Source: Novipirellula artificiosorum
Lineage (GTDB): Bacteria; Planctomycetota; Planctomycetia; Pirellulales; Pirellulaceae
NCBI RefSeq assembly: GCF_007860135.1
Contig: NZ_SJPV01000004.1
Coordinates: 434,001-498,000, forward strand
DNA: 64,000 bases
Direction: 5' to 3'
Made by a program: the position numbers and the translations under genes. Of the stretch, positions 9,100-17,851 are shown piece after piece (position 1 is the first letter of the stretch; each line of letters starts with the position of its first letter). The notes under the pieces were generated by a model. It ran no database searches. It saw only the letters and a list, made by a program, of their open reading frames with translations, and was not told where the DNA came from.

Positions 9100-9642
9100 T
9101 TACTTCGCCTCCGCTGAAATTCTCATGCGAACACAATCAGTAAGCTGCTCACGGAGTCGAGCAAGTAGCTTGTACAGAGCATTTGGCGACTTCTTTCGGC
9201 GTTCAGCGAGGTCAACAACCGTGTGGGTCGAGCTATGTGGTGCGAGCAGCAACTCACGATGTTCTGAAGAAAACTGATCCAGGCATGCATGGAGTGCTCG
9301 CCCGCGGGCTGTCAACTCGTCCACGCCACGACTCTCACCTCGCTCCGCAAGCTTTTCCAGCAATTCGTCACTCAACAGCAGGCGCCGCACTCGGAGCTTC
9401 TCCAATTGGCGAAGGCACTTGAAGCGAAGAATGACCCGGGCCCAGGGAACGAATCCATCCGCACTTTCCAGTTGATCTCGTTTCTGCCACATCGTGACGC
9501 TGGCTTCCTGTATCGACTCGTCTACCAAATCCCAATCGGGAACGAGGCTGCGCGCATACGCCCGGAGAGCGGGCTCTGCCTTTACCAGTAACGCCAAAAA
9601 GTCGGGCTCACTGAGTTCGAATTTCGGTCCTTGATCGTCCAT
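9100..9642 (-). CDS. ECF-type sigma factor of the Rhodopirellula/Verrucomicrobium group
   Basis: The 180-residue protein has sigma region 2 at about residues 14-85 (L-R-A-Y-A-R-S-L-V-P-D-W-D-L-V-D-E-S-I-Q-E). Region 4 is at about 115-172, where the helix-turn-helix reads V-V-D-L-A-E-R-R-K-K-S-P-N-A-L-Y-K-L-L. The S-x-x-A-L-Y-K-L-L-x-R-L-R end is typical of the planctomycete/verrucomicrobial sigma group. It leads the minus-strand operon of FecR, propeller, hypothetical, cytochrome and DUF1501 genes, and probably directs RNA polymerase to that operon or to related ones elsewhere. It is divergent from the kelch/sulfatase operon, separated by about 290 bases. Confidence 0.92.
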   Translation of the reverse strand: MDDQGPKFELSEPDFLALLVKAEPALRAYARSLVPDWDLVDESIQEASVTMWQKRDQLESADGFVPWARVILRFKCLRQLEKLRVRRLLLSDELLEKLAERGESRGVDELTARGRALHACLDQFSSEHRELLLAPHSSTHTVVDLAERRKKSPNALYKLLARLREQLTDCVRMRISAEAK

Positions 9643-9929
9643 ACAAGCTGTTATCCGGCCCCGAATGCAAAACCTGCCACGATTTTAGAACAATCCTGCG
9701 AGTTAGCGTTTCGGGCGAATATTTCGCGGTCGCGGGTCATGTTTGCGAATCGCCTCTTTCCGGATTGGTTGTCCACGATCGTGCGGATCGCGTGGTACGT
9801 TATGCGTGCTGGTTTTTTCACCGCCTTGTTAGGGCTCCAATTGAGTGCAGTGAGCCACCACCGGGCACGTTTGGCCGAGTGGGACTCGTTCGGGGCTGGG
9901 ATTCTGTTCCTTTTGACATCGAGGCATCG
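9643..9929. promoter_or_regulatory. Divergent intergenic region between the sigma operon and the kelch/sulfatase operon
   Basis: About 287 bases separate two divergent transcription units, so at least one promoter for each direction must lie here. An open frame extends the kelch gene upstream into this region, but it has no signal peptide and is most likely non-coding. I could not identify convincing promoter boxes by eye. GAGG five bases before 9930 is the probable ribosome binding site of the kelch gene. Confidence 0.5.
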
Positions 9930-10964
9930 ATGAACAAGATGCGTGGTAAAAACCGCTTATCGATCACAGCAATCCTGATAGTCCAAGTAACGCTTGGTTT
10001 ATGTTTCGCGGGAAGCGTCCTTGCCCAGGACCAGTGGCGACAGCTTCACGACATGCCGGTGGGAAAGTGGGAGGCCGGGACGGTCGTCCTTGACGACAAA
10101 CAGTACTTCTTTGGCGGCTATACCAGGGGAGTGAAGTCGAGCAAGCGATGCGACGTATACGATCCGAGCGATAACAGCTGGACGCAGATCCAGAATCTAC
10201 CTAGCGCGATCACTCACATGAACATGGTGCTTGACGGCCGAACCGTGTGGTTCGCTGGTGGTTTCAAGGATGGCTACAAAGGGCATACGATTGCCGAAGT
10301 ATGGAGCTACGACATCGACAAGGATCGCTATACGGCGGCCCCGCTACTGCCGGAGACGCGAGGAGGCGGCGGACTTGCACGCGTGGATCGCAAGCTGCAC
10401 TACATGGGAGGCGTCAAAGCTGACCGAGACACCGATGCTGAAGATCATTGGGTGCTCGACCTCGATCAATGGGCCATGGGTTCGGCCCAATGGGAAACCG
10501 CTGCTCCACTTCCCGCGCCCCGCAATCAGTTTTCGACGGTCACATTCGCTGGAAAGATCTATGTGATCGGCGGCCAGTTTCATCACGACAGCAGACAAAT
10601 CGACCAGGCGCGTGTCGACATCTACGATCCGAAGACCGACTCCTGGAGTCGCGGGCCGCAACTTCCCAAAGGGCATTCCCATTCCGAAGGAGGAACGTTC
10701 GTCAGCGGTGGTCGCATTTACATGGTCGGCGGCCACACCACACCTGACGGCGGCAGAAAACAGATCGACGCGGACATCCTGGCACTCACTCCTGGCGATG
10801 AGTGGGAGGTGGTCGGAAAGTTGCCCATGCCTCTTTCGTCCCCTGCTGCTGCCATCATCGGCGGGAAGCTCTACGTCGCCGGCGGCTCCCCAAACGGGAG
10901 AAGTGTGCAGGGCAAAATGTGGGTGTGGGACGCGCCGTTATCCCCGGAAAGAGAGAGGAAATGA
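9930..10964 (+). CDS. Secreted kelch-repeat beta-propeller protein
   Basis: This 344-residue protein starts with a signal peptide ending V-L-A-Q. It has about six kelch blades, seen as repeated G-G motifs after a beta strand (Y-F-F-G-G-Y, W-F-A-G-G-F, H-Y-M-G-G-V, Y-V-I-G-G-Q, Y-M-V-G-G-H, Y-V-A-G-G-S). The Y-D-P-x-x-D-S/N-W motif between blades is also present. Kelch propellers serve as binding scaffolds or, in galactose-oxidase-like proteins, as enzymes; no copper-site pattern is evident here. The chosen ATG lies five bases after GAGG and opens the signal peptide. The stop is separated from the next sulfatase's ATG by one base, which argues for one operon and a shared carbohydrate-related role. 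Confidence 0.9.
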   Translation: MNKMRGKNRLSITAILIVQVTLGLCFAGSVLAQDQWRQLHDMPVGKWEAGTVVLDDKQYFFGGYTRGVKSSKRCDVYDPSDNSWTQIQNLPSAITHMNMVLDGRTVWFAGGFKDGYKGHTIAEVWSYDIDKDRYTAAPLLPETRGGGGLARVDRKLHYMGGVKADRDTDAEDHWVLDLDQWAMGSAQWETAAPLPAPRNQFSTVTFAGKIYVIGGQFHHDSRQIDQARVDIYDPKTDSWSRGPQLPKGHSHSEGGTFVSGGRIYMVGGHTTPDGGRKQIDADILALTPGDEWEVVGKLPMPLSSPAAAIIGGKLYVAGGSPNGRSVQGKMWVWDAPLSPERERK

Positions 10965-10965
10965 G

Positions 10966-12633
10966 ATGAAGAACGTTGGCACATTCGCCGGCGTGGCGGT
11001 CGCATTGCTTGCGATCACCCCAGTCGTGGCGGCGGATCCCCCGCAAAGCACTGCGCAATCCTCGTTTACGAAGGCCGACAAGAACGGTGATGGAAAACTT
11101 GGACCCGATGAAGTCAAAAACCAAACGCTGTTCAAACGAATGGACACCGATTTCGATGGCTTTGTCTCTCAAAAGGAGGCCCAGGCGCACGCCAAACGGC
11201 GTGGCACACGCGCGGGCGCAGCAGTGGCAGCAGGCGAGGAGGTATCCAACATACCCGTCTTTCCAGCCAACGCTGACGGCGAGGCTGCGAAACGAGAACT
11301 GCTTTCAACCATCGCCGACGTCACTTCCGGGCCAAAGCGTCCGCCAAATATCGTGTTGCTGTTCTCGGACGATCTTGGGTACGGGGACATTTCGTTGTAT
11401 GGATCAGAAGAGATTCCCACGCCGAACATCGACGCACTTGGTAAACAGGGCGTTCGTTTCTCTAACGCCTATGTGACTGCGGCATCGTGCAGCCCGTCTC
11501 GTGCTGGGTTGATGTCGGGCCGATACCAACAACGATTTGGTTTTGAATTCAATACTGCCGGCGGCGCGATCACGCATCGCTTGCATCGTGGGCTCGATCC
11601 ATCAGTCGTCACATTGACTGATGTTTTGAAACAGGCCGGCTATGTCACGGGGATGTTTGGCAAATGGCATTTGGGCACACAGCCTCAGTTTCACCCGCAG
11701 GCCCGGGGTTTTGACGAGTTTTACGGTTTCCTGGCCGGTGCCCATTCCTTTTTCCCCGCCAAGGCTCCACAGCCGTTTCACAGCACGATCATGCGAGACA
11801 AATCGCCGCTGATCGAACCAGAATACCTGACCGACGCAATTGCCAGGGAAACGGTCAGGTTCATCGACGCGAATCAAGACAAACCCTTTTTTGCTTACGT
11901 CCCGTTTAACGCGGTTCATACACCGATCGAAGCGACAAAGAAATACCAGGATCGGTTTCCGGACGAATCGGATCAGACTCAACGCGATTACTACGCGATG
12001 ACCAGTGCCCTCGATGATGCCGTGGGCTCGATTGTTGCTGCGATCGACAAACATGGCCTTTCTGAAAACACGCTCGTGATTTTCGTCAATGACAATGGCG
12101 GGCCGATCTACACCGGCGTGCAAAGCAATGGCCCACTCAAACTTGGAAAACTGTTTTTGTTTGAAGGTGGAATTCGAGTTCCAATGGTAATCAAACTGCC
12201 AGGAAGATTTGAACCGAACACCGTCTACGATCAACCAACAAGCACTCTGGATTTATTTCCCACGATCTGTGCAGCAGCGGGAATCAAAGTTCCCGCGGGC
12301 ATCAACCTTGACGGTGTTGATTTGACGCCCTTCATAAATAGGCAGTCCACGGGGACGCCGCATGAGACCCTGTTTTGGAGTAACGGGCCCAACATTGCGG
12401 TCCGGCAAGGCAAATGGAAACTCGTCAAGTCCTATGACAACACTTGGTTGTTTGACTTGGCGGCCGACATTGGCGAATCCAAAAATCTGGCCGATTCAAG
12501 ACCCGAGATCGTCGAGCAACTCGAACAAGCCTATCAAGACTGGCGATCTGGAATGTCAAAACCGGCTTGGCCCAGCAAACCGAACCGTCGCAAAGTTGAA
12601 GTCGATGGCTTGGTCTATGAGATGAATATCTGA
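10966..12633 (+). CDS. Type I sulfatase with two N-terminal EF-hands
   Basis: This secreted 555-residue arylsulfatase-like enzyme has a signal peptide ending V-V-A-A. Two canonical EF-hand calcium loops sit at residues 38-49 (D-K-N-G-D-G-K-L-G-P-D-E) and 60-71 (D-T-D-F-D-G-F-V-S-Q-K-E). The sulfatase domain starts near 127. Metal-binding aspartates D135-D136 and the C175-S-P-S-R179 motif, whose cysteine is converted to formylglycine, are intact. G-K-W-H-L-G and the later N-D-N-G-G metal site are also present. The EF-hands may respond to or bind seawater calcium and help anchor or fold the protein; that is inference. Start: ATG one base after the kelch stop, preceded by GAGAGAGGAA. Confidence 0.93.
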   Translation: MKNVGTFAGVAVALLAITPVVAADPPQSTAQSSFTKADKNGDGKLGPDEVKNQTLFKRMDTDFDGFVSQKEAQAHAKRRGTRAGAAVAAGEEVSNIPVFPANADGEAAKRELLSTIADVTSGPKRPPNIVLLFSDDLGYGDISLYGSEEIPTPNIDALGKQGVRFSNAYVTAASCSPSRAGLMSGRYQQRFGFEFNTAGGAITHRLHRGLDPSVVTLTDVLKQAGYVTGMFGKWHLGTQPQFHPQARGFDEFYGFLAGAHSFFPAKAPQPFHSTIMRDKSPLIEPEYLTDAIARETVRFIDANQDKPFFAYVPFNAVHTPIEATKKYQDRFPDESDQTQRDYYAMTSALDDAVGSIVAAIDKHGLSENTLVIFVNDNGGPIYTGVQSNGPLKLGKLFLFEGGIRVPMVIKLPGRFEPNTVYDQPTSTLDLFPTICAAAGIKVPAGINLDGVDLTPFINRQSTGTPHETLFWSNGPNIAVRQGKWKLVKSYDNTWLFDLAADIGESKNLADSRPEIVEQLEQAYQDWRSGMSKPAWPSKPNRRKVEVDGLVYEMNI

Positions 12634-12720
12634 TGAACCTTCGCGTCACGAGTCCCGCGTCTGGCTAGGCCTCGTGAAAGTTGTATCGATCCCGCCTCAG
12701 AAGAATGCCCCCAAGTCGAA

Positions 12721-14289
12721 ATGAATCTCAGCATTGCTCCCGCACTCTGTAGCGGAAGTCGTCAAGACTTTCGGCCGACCCGTGACAACCGGCGTCTGGT
12801 CTTTCGGCTACGCCGAAGACCGAAACTCCTGACGAGTTCCGCTACGTGCCTCGCGGTGATCGCATTCTTCGTCGTTCACTTTCTGTCAAACGAGCGGAGC
12901 TACGCCGACGCCACGATTGATCGGCCCAACGTCCTGTTCATCGCCGTCGACGATTTGAATGATTGGGTTGGTTGCTTGGAGGGCCATCCGCAGGCGAAGA
13001 CGCCTAATATCGACCGACTGGCGTCGAGGGGCGTTCTCTTCGAACAGGCCCATTGCGCCGCTCCACTCTGCAGCCCGTCGCGTACCTCGATCATGACGGG
13101 GTTGAGGCCATCAACAACCGGTATCTACGGCAATCTGAACTGGTTTCGCGACATGCCGAAGTACGCGGACTGGGTGACGCTCCCACAGTACTTTCGCAAA
13201 CATGGCTATCTCGCATGGGGCGGCGGCAAACTTCATCACCAGGCGCATGGCAAATTCTCCGATGCCGCGGCGTGGGATCATGTCTATTCCACTCGCACCG
13301 GCGCGGTCCCGCCGCCTCAAAGCGAACGCTACAAGCACGGATTGCGCCCCAAGTTCGAATCCAACCCCATCCTCGCCCGCCTCATTGACTGGGGACCAAC
13401 CGACGCCCCGATCGAAGCCAATCCCGATTGGAAGACCGCGGAAGGTGCTGCTCAGTTCCTAGAACAAGACCACGAAAAACCTTTCTTCCTCGGCTGTGGC
13501 ATCTACTTGCCTCATCTCCCCTGGTATGCCCCGAAGAAGTTCTTCGAAATGCATCCGCTCGAAGACATCGAACTTCCGCCATACAAGGCTGGCGATTTCG
13601 ACGACATCCCCGCCGTTGGCCGGCGGATGGGCGAACGTCACATCAAGCACATCCGTGAGAGCGGCAAGTGGAAGGAAGCTGTCCAGGGCTGCCTCGCAGC
13701 TGACTCCTTCGCTGATGCCTGCGTCGGTCATGTGCTCGACGCATTGGAAAAGAGCCGTTATCGCGACAACACCATCGTTGTCCTTTGGGGCGATCACGGC
13801 TACGACGTCGGCGAAAAGAAAATCGCGAAGTCGGCGCTCTGGGAGCAGACGACGCGCACACCGCTGATCATCTACGCGCCGGGCAAGTTGCCGTCCGGCA
13901 CTCCGGCCAGCGGAAGAATATGCAAGAGCCCGGTCAGTCTCCTCGATCTCTATCCGACGTTGATCGACTTATGCGGTTTACCGGAAAATGATCAACTCGA
14001 CGGACGCAGCCTCGCACCGCTTGTCAACAACCCGAACGCCGACTGGCCTTATCCGGCAATCATCACGCACTCGCCCCACTGGCTGGGCAACAACCACGCC
14101 GTGCGCTCACGCGACTTTCATTACATCCGCTACAGCGACGGTGGCGAGGAACTTTACGACGTCGAAGCCGATCCACTTCAGAGGAATAACCTCGCCAATG
14201 ACCCGGCCCACGCCCCGACCAGGGCGGAATTGAAAAAATGGCTCCCTAAGAAAAACGCGCCGCACTTTGGCGCACCCAAACGGAAATAG
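12721..14289 (+). CDS. Type I sulfatase, iduronate-2-sulfatase-like, with repeat-derived N-terminus
   Basis: The 522-residue sulfatase has the iduronate-sulfatase-like opening D-D-L-N-D-W-V-G-C (metal aspartates 77-78) and the formylglycine motif C117-S-P-S-R121. It probably removes sulfate from a sulfated polysaccharide outside the cytoplasm. Its hydrophobic signal core is at about residues 43-57. The preceding residues 10-42 are encoded by a palindromic repeat read in frame (S-G-S-R-Q-D-F-R ... K-L-L-T-S-S-A-T). That makes an abnormally long, arginine-rich n-region. A GTG at codon 46 could instead start a short conventional signal peptide. It lies 87 bases after the previous sulfatase and one base before the start of the next. 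Confidence 0.92.
   Translation: MNLSIAPALCSGSRQDFRPTRDNRRLVFRLRRRPKLLTSSATCLAVIAFFVVHFLSNERSYADATIDRPNVLFIAVDDLNDWVGCLEGHPQAKTPNIDRLASRGVLFEQAHCAAPLCSPSRTSIMTGLRPSTTGIYGNLNWFRDMPKYADWVTLPQYFRKHGYLAWGGGKLHHQAHGKFSDAAAWDHVYSTRTGAVPPPQSERYKHGLRPKFESNPILARLIDWGPTDAPIEANPDWKTAEGAAQFLEQDHEKPFFLGCGIYLPHLPWYAPKKFFEMHPLEDIELPPYKAGDFDDIPAVGRRMGERHIKHIRESGKWKEAVQGCLAADSFADACVGHVLDALEKSRYRDNTIVVLWGDHGYDVGEKKIAKSALWEQTTRTPLIIYAPGKLPSGTPASGRICKSPVSLLDLYPTLIDLCGLPENDQLDGRSLAPLVNNPNADWPYPAIITHSPHWLGNNHAVRSRDFHYIRYSDGGEELYDVEADPLQRNNLANDPAHAPTRAELKKWLPKKNAPHFGAPKRK
12749..12845. repeat. Inverted repeat R1, copy inside a sulfatase signal-peptide region
   Basis: The left arm starts GTAGCGGAAGTCGTCAAG and the right arm ends GACGAGTTCCGCTAC. 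They can pair into a long hairpin with a smaller inner hairpin (GTCTTTCGGC/GCCGAAGAC). It lies wholly inside the sulfatase reading frame and encodes about 33 residues. The same arms recur elsewhere in the window. Confidence 0.85.
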
Positions 14290-14290
14290 C

Positions 14291-16114
14291 ATGAAACCCA
14301 TCCTCACATTGTTATTCTTCCTACTGCTGGTTTGTCCCGGTTTTGCCAAAGACAAACGACCGAATGTCGTCACGCTCTTCGTCGACGATCTCGGTTACCG
14401 GGACATCGGCTGCTACGGCGGTCCCGTCAAGACCCCCGTCCTCGACAAATTGGCTGCAGGTGGCGTGCGCTTCACCGACTTTCACTCGGGAGCTCCTACC
14501 TGTTCCCCCTCGCGCGCCACCTTTCTCACGGGGCGCAACCACCATCGCACCGGAGTCTACTCCGTCCTTGACGAGCGTTTTCACCGGATGCACCTCCTGG
14601 AGAGCGAAACGACGATCGCAGAAGTGCTCAAAGAAAACGGTTACGCCACCGCCCACTTTGGTAAGTGGCACCTCGGCATGCCCGTCCAGAATCGCGAGAA
14701 TCCCACTCCGGCCGACCAAGGCTTTGACTACTGGTTCGGCGTCGTTAACGGTCCTGGCCCGAGCCAAAAGAACCCGACCAACTTTATCCGCAACGGCAAA
14801 CGCGTGGGGCCAATGAAAGGCTATTCCTGCCAAATCGTCGTCGACGAAGCCCTCACCTGGATCGATCAAAAGCGCGACGGCGACGAACCATTCTTCCTTA
14901 ATCTCTGGTTCAATGAACCCCACGACCCAATCGCGGCGCCCGACGAGATCGTTTCCCAGTATGGCGGGCTCAACGAACGAGAAGCAATCTACAGTGGCAC
15001 GATTGACAATACCGATCGGGCCATCGGACGCCTCGTCGCAAAGCTCGAAAAACTCGGCGAGCTCGACAACACCATCATCATCTATGCTTCCGATAACGGC
15101 AGTTACCTGCAGGAGCGAAACGGTGAACTGCGCGGCAAAAAGGGTTCGCTGTTCGAGGGCGGACATCGCGTCCCGGGCATCTTCCACTGGAAGGGTGGGA
15201 TCCCCGGCGGACGCGTCGAGAACGAACCAGCCGGAGTCGTCGATCTACTTCCGACTCTGTGTGGGCTGATTGGCATCGACAAACCCAAGGGCGTGCATCT
15301 CGACGGCTCCGACCTCGCGCCTTTACTCACCAAGTCCGGCGAATTCACACGGCATCAGCCACTATTTTGGATGAGTGAGGCAAACATGGTCATGAGAGTG
15401 GGCGACCACACACTTTTCGCCTCCAGCACGGCAAAGTCGCCAATCGACTTTAAGACCGCCGATCGACTCATGGAGCAAGTCAAAGAAGTCCTTGGCGATG
15501 ATCTTGAGAAAGAGCTGGGCGGAATGGATCTTCGCTCCCGAATGTTCAACGGAAAATTCGCCAATCCCGAAGCCAATCGACTGAGGGATCAACACCGGAG
15601 ATTGTTCTATTTCCAGGAGTCCTGGATCCCGGAGCTCAAAAAGAGCGGACTTGGTCCTGTCCAACTATACGACCTCTCCAAGGATCTTGGTCAGAAAAAC
15701 AACATTGTGAACCAGCGCCCCGAACTCGCCGCCCGATTGAAAGAACAAGCGGAGGCCATCTACCAGAGCGTCATGGCCGATGCGCCGGATTGGGGTCCGT
15801 ACCAACCCGTCGTAGCCGAGACTACCCCGGCCGCACCAAAGGATGCCGAACTCGACAAGCTGTTAAGGCAGATCGAAGCGACGGACTTGCCCGGTGGGTA
15901 TCACGGCTCATCTCACCAGGTCTTCGTCGACAAGCGAATGGCCGGACTCGCACCGCAGCAGCGCGAACGCATCGGCAGGCTTTGGAAAGAGAAACGTCGT
16001 CTCCATCCGAACATGAAGAACGTCGGCGGGTCGTTCGTGAAGATCATGGAATACGTGGCCGCTGGTGAAGAAACTGATGAGGAAAAGGGCAGCGGATCTC
16101 CAGGGGTAAATTGA
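14291..16114 (+). CDS. Type I sulfatase with a C-terminal module shared with a neighbouring cytochrome protein
   Basis: The 607-residue secreted sulfatase (signal peptide ending C-P-G-F-A) has metal aspartates 32-33, the C71-S-P-S-R75 formylglycine motif, G-K-W-H-L-G-M and a late S-D-N-G-S. The sulfatase part ends near residue 510. The final 80 residues (Y-H-G-S-S-H-Q-V-F-V-D-K-R-M-A-G-L ... L-W-K-E-K-R-R) match a segment of the streptogramin-lyase/cytochrome protein encoded at 21984-24497. The shared module suggests that the two proteins belong to one complex or process. ATG begins one base after the previous stop. A start eight codons upstream would overlap the previous gene and lacks a better signal peptide. 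Confidence 0.92.
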   Translation: MKPILTLLFFLLLVCPGFAKDKRPNVVTLFVDDLGYRDIGCYGGPVKTPVLDKLAAGGVRFTDFHSGAPTCSPSRATFLTGRNHHRTGVYSVLDERFHRMHLLESETTIAEVLKENGYATAHFGKWHLGMPVQNRENPTPADQGFDYWFGVVNGPGPSQKNPTNFIRNGKRVGPMKGYSCQIVVDEALTWIDQKRDGDEPFFLNLWFNEPHDPIAAPDEIVSQYGGLNEREAIYSGTIDNTDRAIGRLVAKLEKLGELDNTIIIYASDNGSYLQERNGELRGKKGSLFEGGHRVPGIFHWKGGIPGGRVENEPAGVVDLLPTLCGLIGIDKPKGVHLDGSDLAPLLTKSGEFTRHQPLFWMSEANMVMRVGDHTLFASSTAKSPIDFKTADRLMEQVKEVLGDDLEKELGGMDLRSRMFNGKFANPEANRLRDQHRRLFYFQESWIPELKKSGLGPVQLYDLSKDLGQKNNIVNQRPELAARLKEQAEAIYQSVMADAPDWGPYQPVVAETTPAAPKDAELDKLLRQIEATDLPGGYHGSSHQVFVDKRMAGLAPQQRERIGRLWKEKRRLHPNMKNVGGSFVKIMEYVAAGEETDEEKGSGSPGVN

Positions 16115-16242
16115 CATCCGTGGCAGGATGTTCGCGGGGGAACGGCTGTTGGACGGCTGGAGCCTGTAACTGCGATTCAAAGGTTTGACGAACCCAGCAC
16201 AGACACGCTCAATCGGAATCATCATCACCGGAGATCAATATC

Positions 16243-17532
16243 ATGTGGACGCGCACAACAGCATGGATACTTGCGGCCATTACATCCGCGACGGCGTTTG
16301 CCGACAAACCGACAGCCGTCAACGCCCTGATCGTGACCGGTATCCGCGATCAATCGACGGCTGTGCTGCAAGAGACGCTAACAGAGGCGGGGCACCGGGC
16401 TGACGTGACCGATGAACCTTCTGGCGACCTTAACCGGGAGAAGCTGGCCGCGTACGACGTCTTGGTGCTGAAAGACAATTCGACCGGCGCAGGAAGTGTA
16501 TGGACACCCGAGAACCTGCGGGCCGTCGCGGCCACCGTCCAGGAAGGAACCGGTCTCGTCGTGCTGCACCAGGCGTCGGCTGGATTCAATGATGATTCAA
16601 GTGGAAGCGGTGAATACGGGCGAATGATTGCCGGCGGACGCCGTGGCGGTGCGAAAACGGATGGCCCCCGCGACCTGGATGTCAACATACAACAGGATCA
16701 TCCGGTCACACGAGGAATCGGGTCGTTTCGGCAGCATGGCGAAAAACTCGTGCGTTCACCGCAGATCACTGATGGCAGTCGGGTTCTGGCAACCGTCTTC
16801 GATGGCCGTGAACAGGATGAGCCGGTCGTGTGGGTCAATCGTTACGGCGATGGTCGCGTTGTGCACAACCTTCTGGGGCATGATGCGGCATCGATGAAGA
16901 GCGACGGTTTCGCCCAGTTGCTGATCGGCTGCGTCGAATGGGCTGGCGAAAAGGGCTTCCGGATGATCTTTGACGGCAAGACACTCGATGGCTGGGAAGG
17001 CAACCTGCGTTATTGGTCCGTCAAGAATGGTGCGATTGTCGGCACTAACCCGTCTTGGAAGCCGATGGTGGTACACGATTTTCTGTGCACGGTCAAAGAT
17101 TTCGACGACTTCGAGCTACGCATCGAAGCCAAAGTCATCGGCCAGCGAAATTCCGGGATCGTCGTCCGCACCGTCAAACAGCGATACACGTATCCGATTG
17201 CCGGATACGAAGTCGACATGGGCGTCATGCGCTGGGGCTGGTTTTATGAAGAGGGCGGGACACGTCAAGTCTTGAACCGAGACGTCCAGAAGGAACTGCA
17301 ACCAAGGATCCAAGCTGAGCTGAAACAGGGCGATTTCAACGAGGTCGTCGTGCGCTGCATCGACAATCGAATCGACGCCTGGATCAACGGTGTGCCGTTC
17401 GGTTTTACTGAAACCAAACAGGACGTCGCTGGGCGGCTTCGCAGCGGCAAGATCGGACTACAGCTGCACGACGGCAAACCACAGGTCGTCTCCTTCCGCA
17501 ACATTCGCGTGAAGGAACTCTCCCGCGACTAG
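16243..17532 (+). CDS. ThuA-like plus DUF1080 secreted protein
   Basis: The 429-residue protein has a signal peptide ending A-F-A. A ThuA-like class I glutamine-amidotransferase-fold domain at about 25-235 (A-Y-D-V-L-V-L-K-D-N, G-L-V-V-L-H-Q-A-S-A, and G-D-G-R-V-V-H-N-L-L-G-H-D) comes next. A DUF1080 (3-keto-disaccharide hydrolase) jelly-roll domain follows at about 240-428 (F-D-G-K-T-L-D-G-W-E-G, I-V-V-R-T). DUF1080 proteins hydrolyse or lyse 3-keto-sugars made by Gfo/Idh-type oxidoreductases, and ThuA is linked to trehalose and other disaccharide use. The combination fits glycan breakdown beside the sulfatases. ATG has GGAG 13 bases upstream. About 130 bases separate it from the previous gene. 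Confidence 0.9.
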   Translation: MWTRTTAWILAAITSATAFADKPTAVNALIVTGIRDQSTAVLQETLTEAGHRADVTDEPSGDLNREKLAAYDVLVLKDNSTGAGSVWTPENLRAVAATVQEGTGLVVLHQASAGFNDDSSGSGEYGRMIAGGRRGGAKTDGPRDLDVNIQQDHPVTRGIGSFRQHGEKLVRSPQITDGSRVLATVFDGREQDEPVVWVNRYGDGRVVHNLLGHDAASMKSDGFAQLLIGCVEWAGEKGFRMIFDGKTLDGWEGNLRYWSVKNGAIVGTNPSWKPMVVHDFLCTVKDFDDFELRIEAKVIGQRNSGIVVRTVKQRYTYPIAGYEVDMGVMRWGWFYEEGGTRQVLNRDVQKELQPRIQAELKQGDFNEVVVRCIDNRIDAWINGVPFGFTETKQDVAGRLRSGKIGLQLHDGKPQVVSFRNIRVKELSRD

Positions 17533-17851
17533 AACCCATTTCCGTGGGGAGTGGCGAAACTCAGCAGAGAGCATTCGCTGTTCCAGGAAAGCTGCCAATT
17601 CTTGTGGAAATAGATGTCCACATTCGCAAGGAAGCCCTGGTTACTAAACGTGGTCGGCTCGCCGCCTGTTGTTGCCTGGTTTCTCCAAAACGAGGTTTAA
17701 TTCGCGGTGGCCGGCCATGTTTATTCAAACTCAATCAAACGGTGCTGACGAACGTGATGATCTCAAGGATGGTGGTTCGACCATGTCTTTCAGTCAGTGC
17801 TGCAATTCTTCTGGCATTCACCACACTGAATGACTTCGACTTTCGTACCGC
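17533..17851. other. Intergenic stretch without a convincing gene
   Basis: These 319 bases follow the ThuA-DUF1080 stop. A 103-codon open frame covers much of it, but its product has no family pattern, signal peptide or ribosome binding site that I can recognise. It may hold a promoter for the genes that begin at 17852. I see no hairpin terminator or repeat of the window's families. Confidence 0.5.
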
